DNA of 64,000 bases from Hymenobacter elongatus (GTDB taxonomy: Bacteria; Bacteroidota; Bacteroidia; Cytophagales; Hymenobacteraceae), in contig NZ_SRLD01000010.1 of the NCBI RefSeq assembly GCF_004745955.1, forward strand, positions 1 through 64,000, in the 5' to 3' direction. The notes beneath the pieces were generated by a model. It saw only the letters and a list, made by a program, of their open reading frames with translations. It made no database searches and was not told the DNA's origin. This document shows, piece after piece, positions 63,271 to 64,000 of the stretch. Position 1 is the first letter of the stretch; each line of letters opens with the position of its first letter. The position numbers were made by a program, and so were the translations under genes.

Positions 63271-64000
63271 ATGCGTCATTTCATTGCTCGTCGCCCAAAC
63301 TATGGTTTCCTGGTCTTAGTGGCTCTGCTCATGCTGAGCCTCCTAGCGGCTTTCGTAGAGTTGCCTCACCCGGCGGCCACTGCTGGCAGTCTTAACCCCG
63401 CCGACGTCGCCTGGATGCTGACCGCCACTGCCTTCGTGCTGATTATGACGCCGGGCCTATCGTTCTTCTACGGGGGCATGGTGCGGCCCAAAAACGTTAT
63501 TTCCACGATGCTACAAAGCTTTGTAGCGCTGGGCGTTATTTCGTTGGTGTGGTACTTTGTGGGCTTTTCGCTGGCCTACGGCGAGAGCTGGCACGGACTG
63601 ATCGGCAACCCGCTGACGTTTATTTTGCTGCGCGACGTAGGTACGGCTCCGCATCCGCTGTTGTCGCCGGGCATTCCGTTTGTGCTCTTTTTTGCCTTTC
63701 AGCTCAAGTTTGCCATCATCACCCCGGCCCTCATCACCGGCTCTTTCGCCGAGCGGGTGCGCTTCAAAGCCTATCTGGCTTTTATGGTGCTGTTCTGCCT
63801 TTTCATCTATTGCCCTCTGGCCCATTGGACGTGGCACCCCGACGGCTTTTTGCGGCGCTGGGGAGTCCTCGACTTTGCGGGGGGCACCGTGGTGCATATT
63901 TCGGCCGGTATTGCCTCGCTGGCTGCTGCCCTGGTGCTGGGGCCGCGCTCCGTGCACGGCCGCAAAACATCTTTCCTGACGCCTAACGTGCCTTATGTAA
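63271..64000 (+). CDS. Ammonium transporter, N-terminal part (runs off the window)
   Basis: From ATG 63271 a frame of 243 codons stays open to the window edge. It is the AmtB/Amt family: after an N-terminal signal-type helix (YGFLVLVALLMLSLLAAF) comes NPADVAWMLTATAFVLIMTP, then GLSFFYGGMVRPKNVISTM, the hallmark of Amt proteins, then ITGSFAERVRFKAYLAFMVL and DFAGGTVVHISAGIASLAAA, which contains the first of the pore histidines. It conducts NH4+/NH3 across the inner membrane. Whether a GlnB gene or an Amt fusion follows cannot be seen. Confidence 0.93.
   Translation, partial: MRHFIARRPNYGFLVLVALLMLSLLAAFVELPHPAATAGSLNPADVAWMLTATAFVLIMTPGLSFFYGGMVRPKNVISTMLQSFVALGVISLVWYFVGFSLAYGESWHGLIGNPLTFILLRDVGTAPHPLLSPGIPFVLFFAFQLKFAIITPALITGSFAERVRFKAYLAFMVLFCLFIYCPLAHWTWHPDGFLRRWGVLDFAGGTVVHISAGIASLAAALVLGPRSVHGRKTSFLTPNVPYV

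Overview
The window looks like a chromosomal segment of a GC-rich member of the Bacteroidota, most likely a Hymenobacter-type Cytophagales. This is inferred from gene content: a type IX secretion C-terminal sorting domain, LytTR/LytS two-component genes, paired giant RHS proteins, an ABC-2 permease fused to an M1 peptidase, many lipoproteins, and few strong Shine-Dalgarno sites. No database search was possible; all family names come from motifs read in the translations.

Layout. 0-5.8 kb: start of a secreted M1 aminopeptidase, an AraC regulator divergent from an aldehyde dehydrogenase plus DUF779 pair, then two small exported proteins and an esterase. 6-12.1 kb: a minus-strand tripartite RND efflux operon (TolC, adaptor, pump) with an unusual double palindrome before the pump gene. 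12.5-14 kb: a fusion of siroheme-synthase N-terminal domain and TauE/SafE exporter. 14.6-23.2 kb: penicillin-binding protein 1C and a thioester alpha-2-macroglobulin, separated by an opposite-strand Uma2 nuclease-like gene. 23.3-29 kb: a SWIM zinc-finger protein, a single-domain response regulator and a multi-PAS histidine kinase. 29.2-38 kb: an ABC ATPase with a permease/M1-peptidase fusion, an AT-richer alpha/beta hydrolase and a LytS/LytTR pair.

38.3-52.1 kb is the most striking part. It is a tightly packed plus-strand cassette, visibly richer in A+T than its surroundings. It holds an OmpH/Skp-like periplasmic protein, a lipoprotein, a 1917-residue RHS-type partner protein, and a 2057-residue RHS protein. 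The last ends in a variable C-terminal domain with a papain/C39-like Cys...His pattern and is followed at once by a very AT-rich lipoprotein. I read this as a polymorphic toxin/immunity cassette with its own export helpers.

52.3-64 kb: a peptide-deformylase-like protein with altered motif 2, an amidohydrolase, small lipoproteins, a 46-residue basic protein with its own terminator, a class D beta-lactamase, an AlkB-like hydroxylase, a type IX-sorted PQQ sugar dehydrogenase, a LysR regulator next to threonine synthase, an M28 peptidase, and the start of an ammonium transporter that runs off the end.

Intergenic DNA is rich in palindromes: REP-like pairs built on TCATGCTGAGC, an 80-bp near-perfect palindrome, a MITE-like inverted repeat and several strong terminators. 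No rRNA, tRNA, CRISPR array or complete insertion sequence was recognised.
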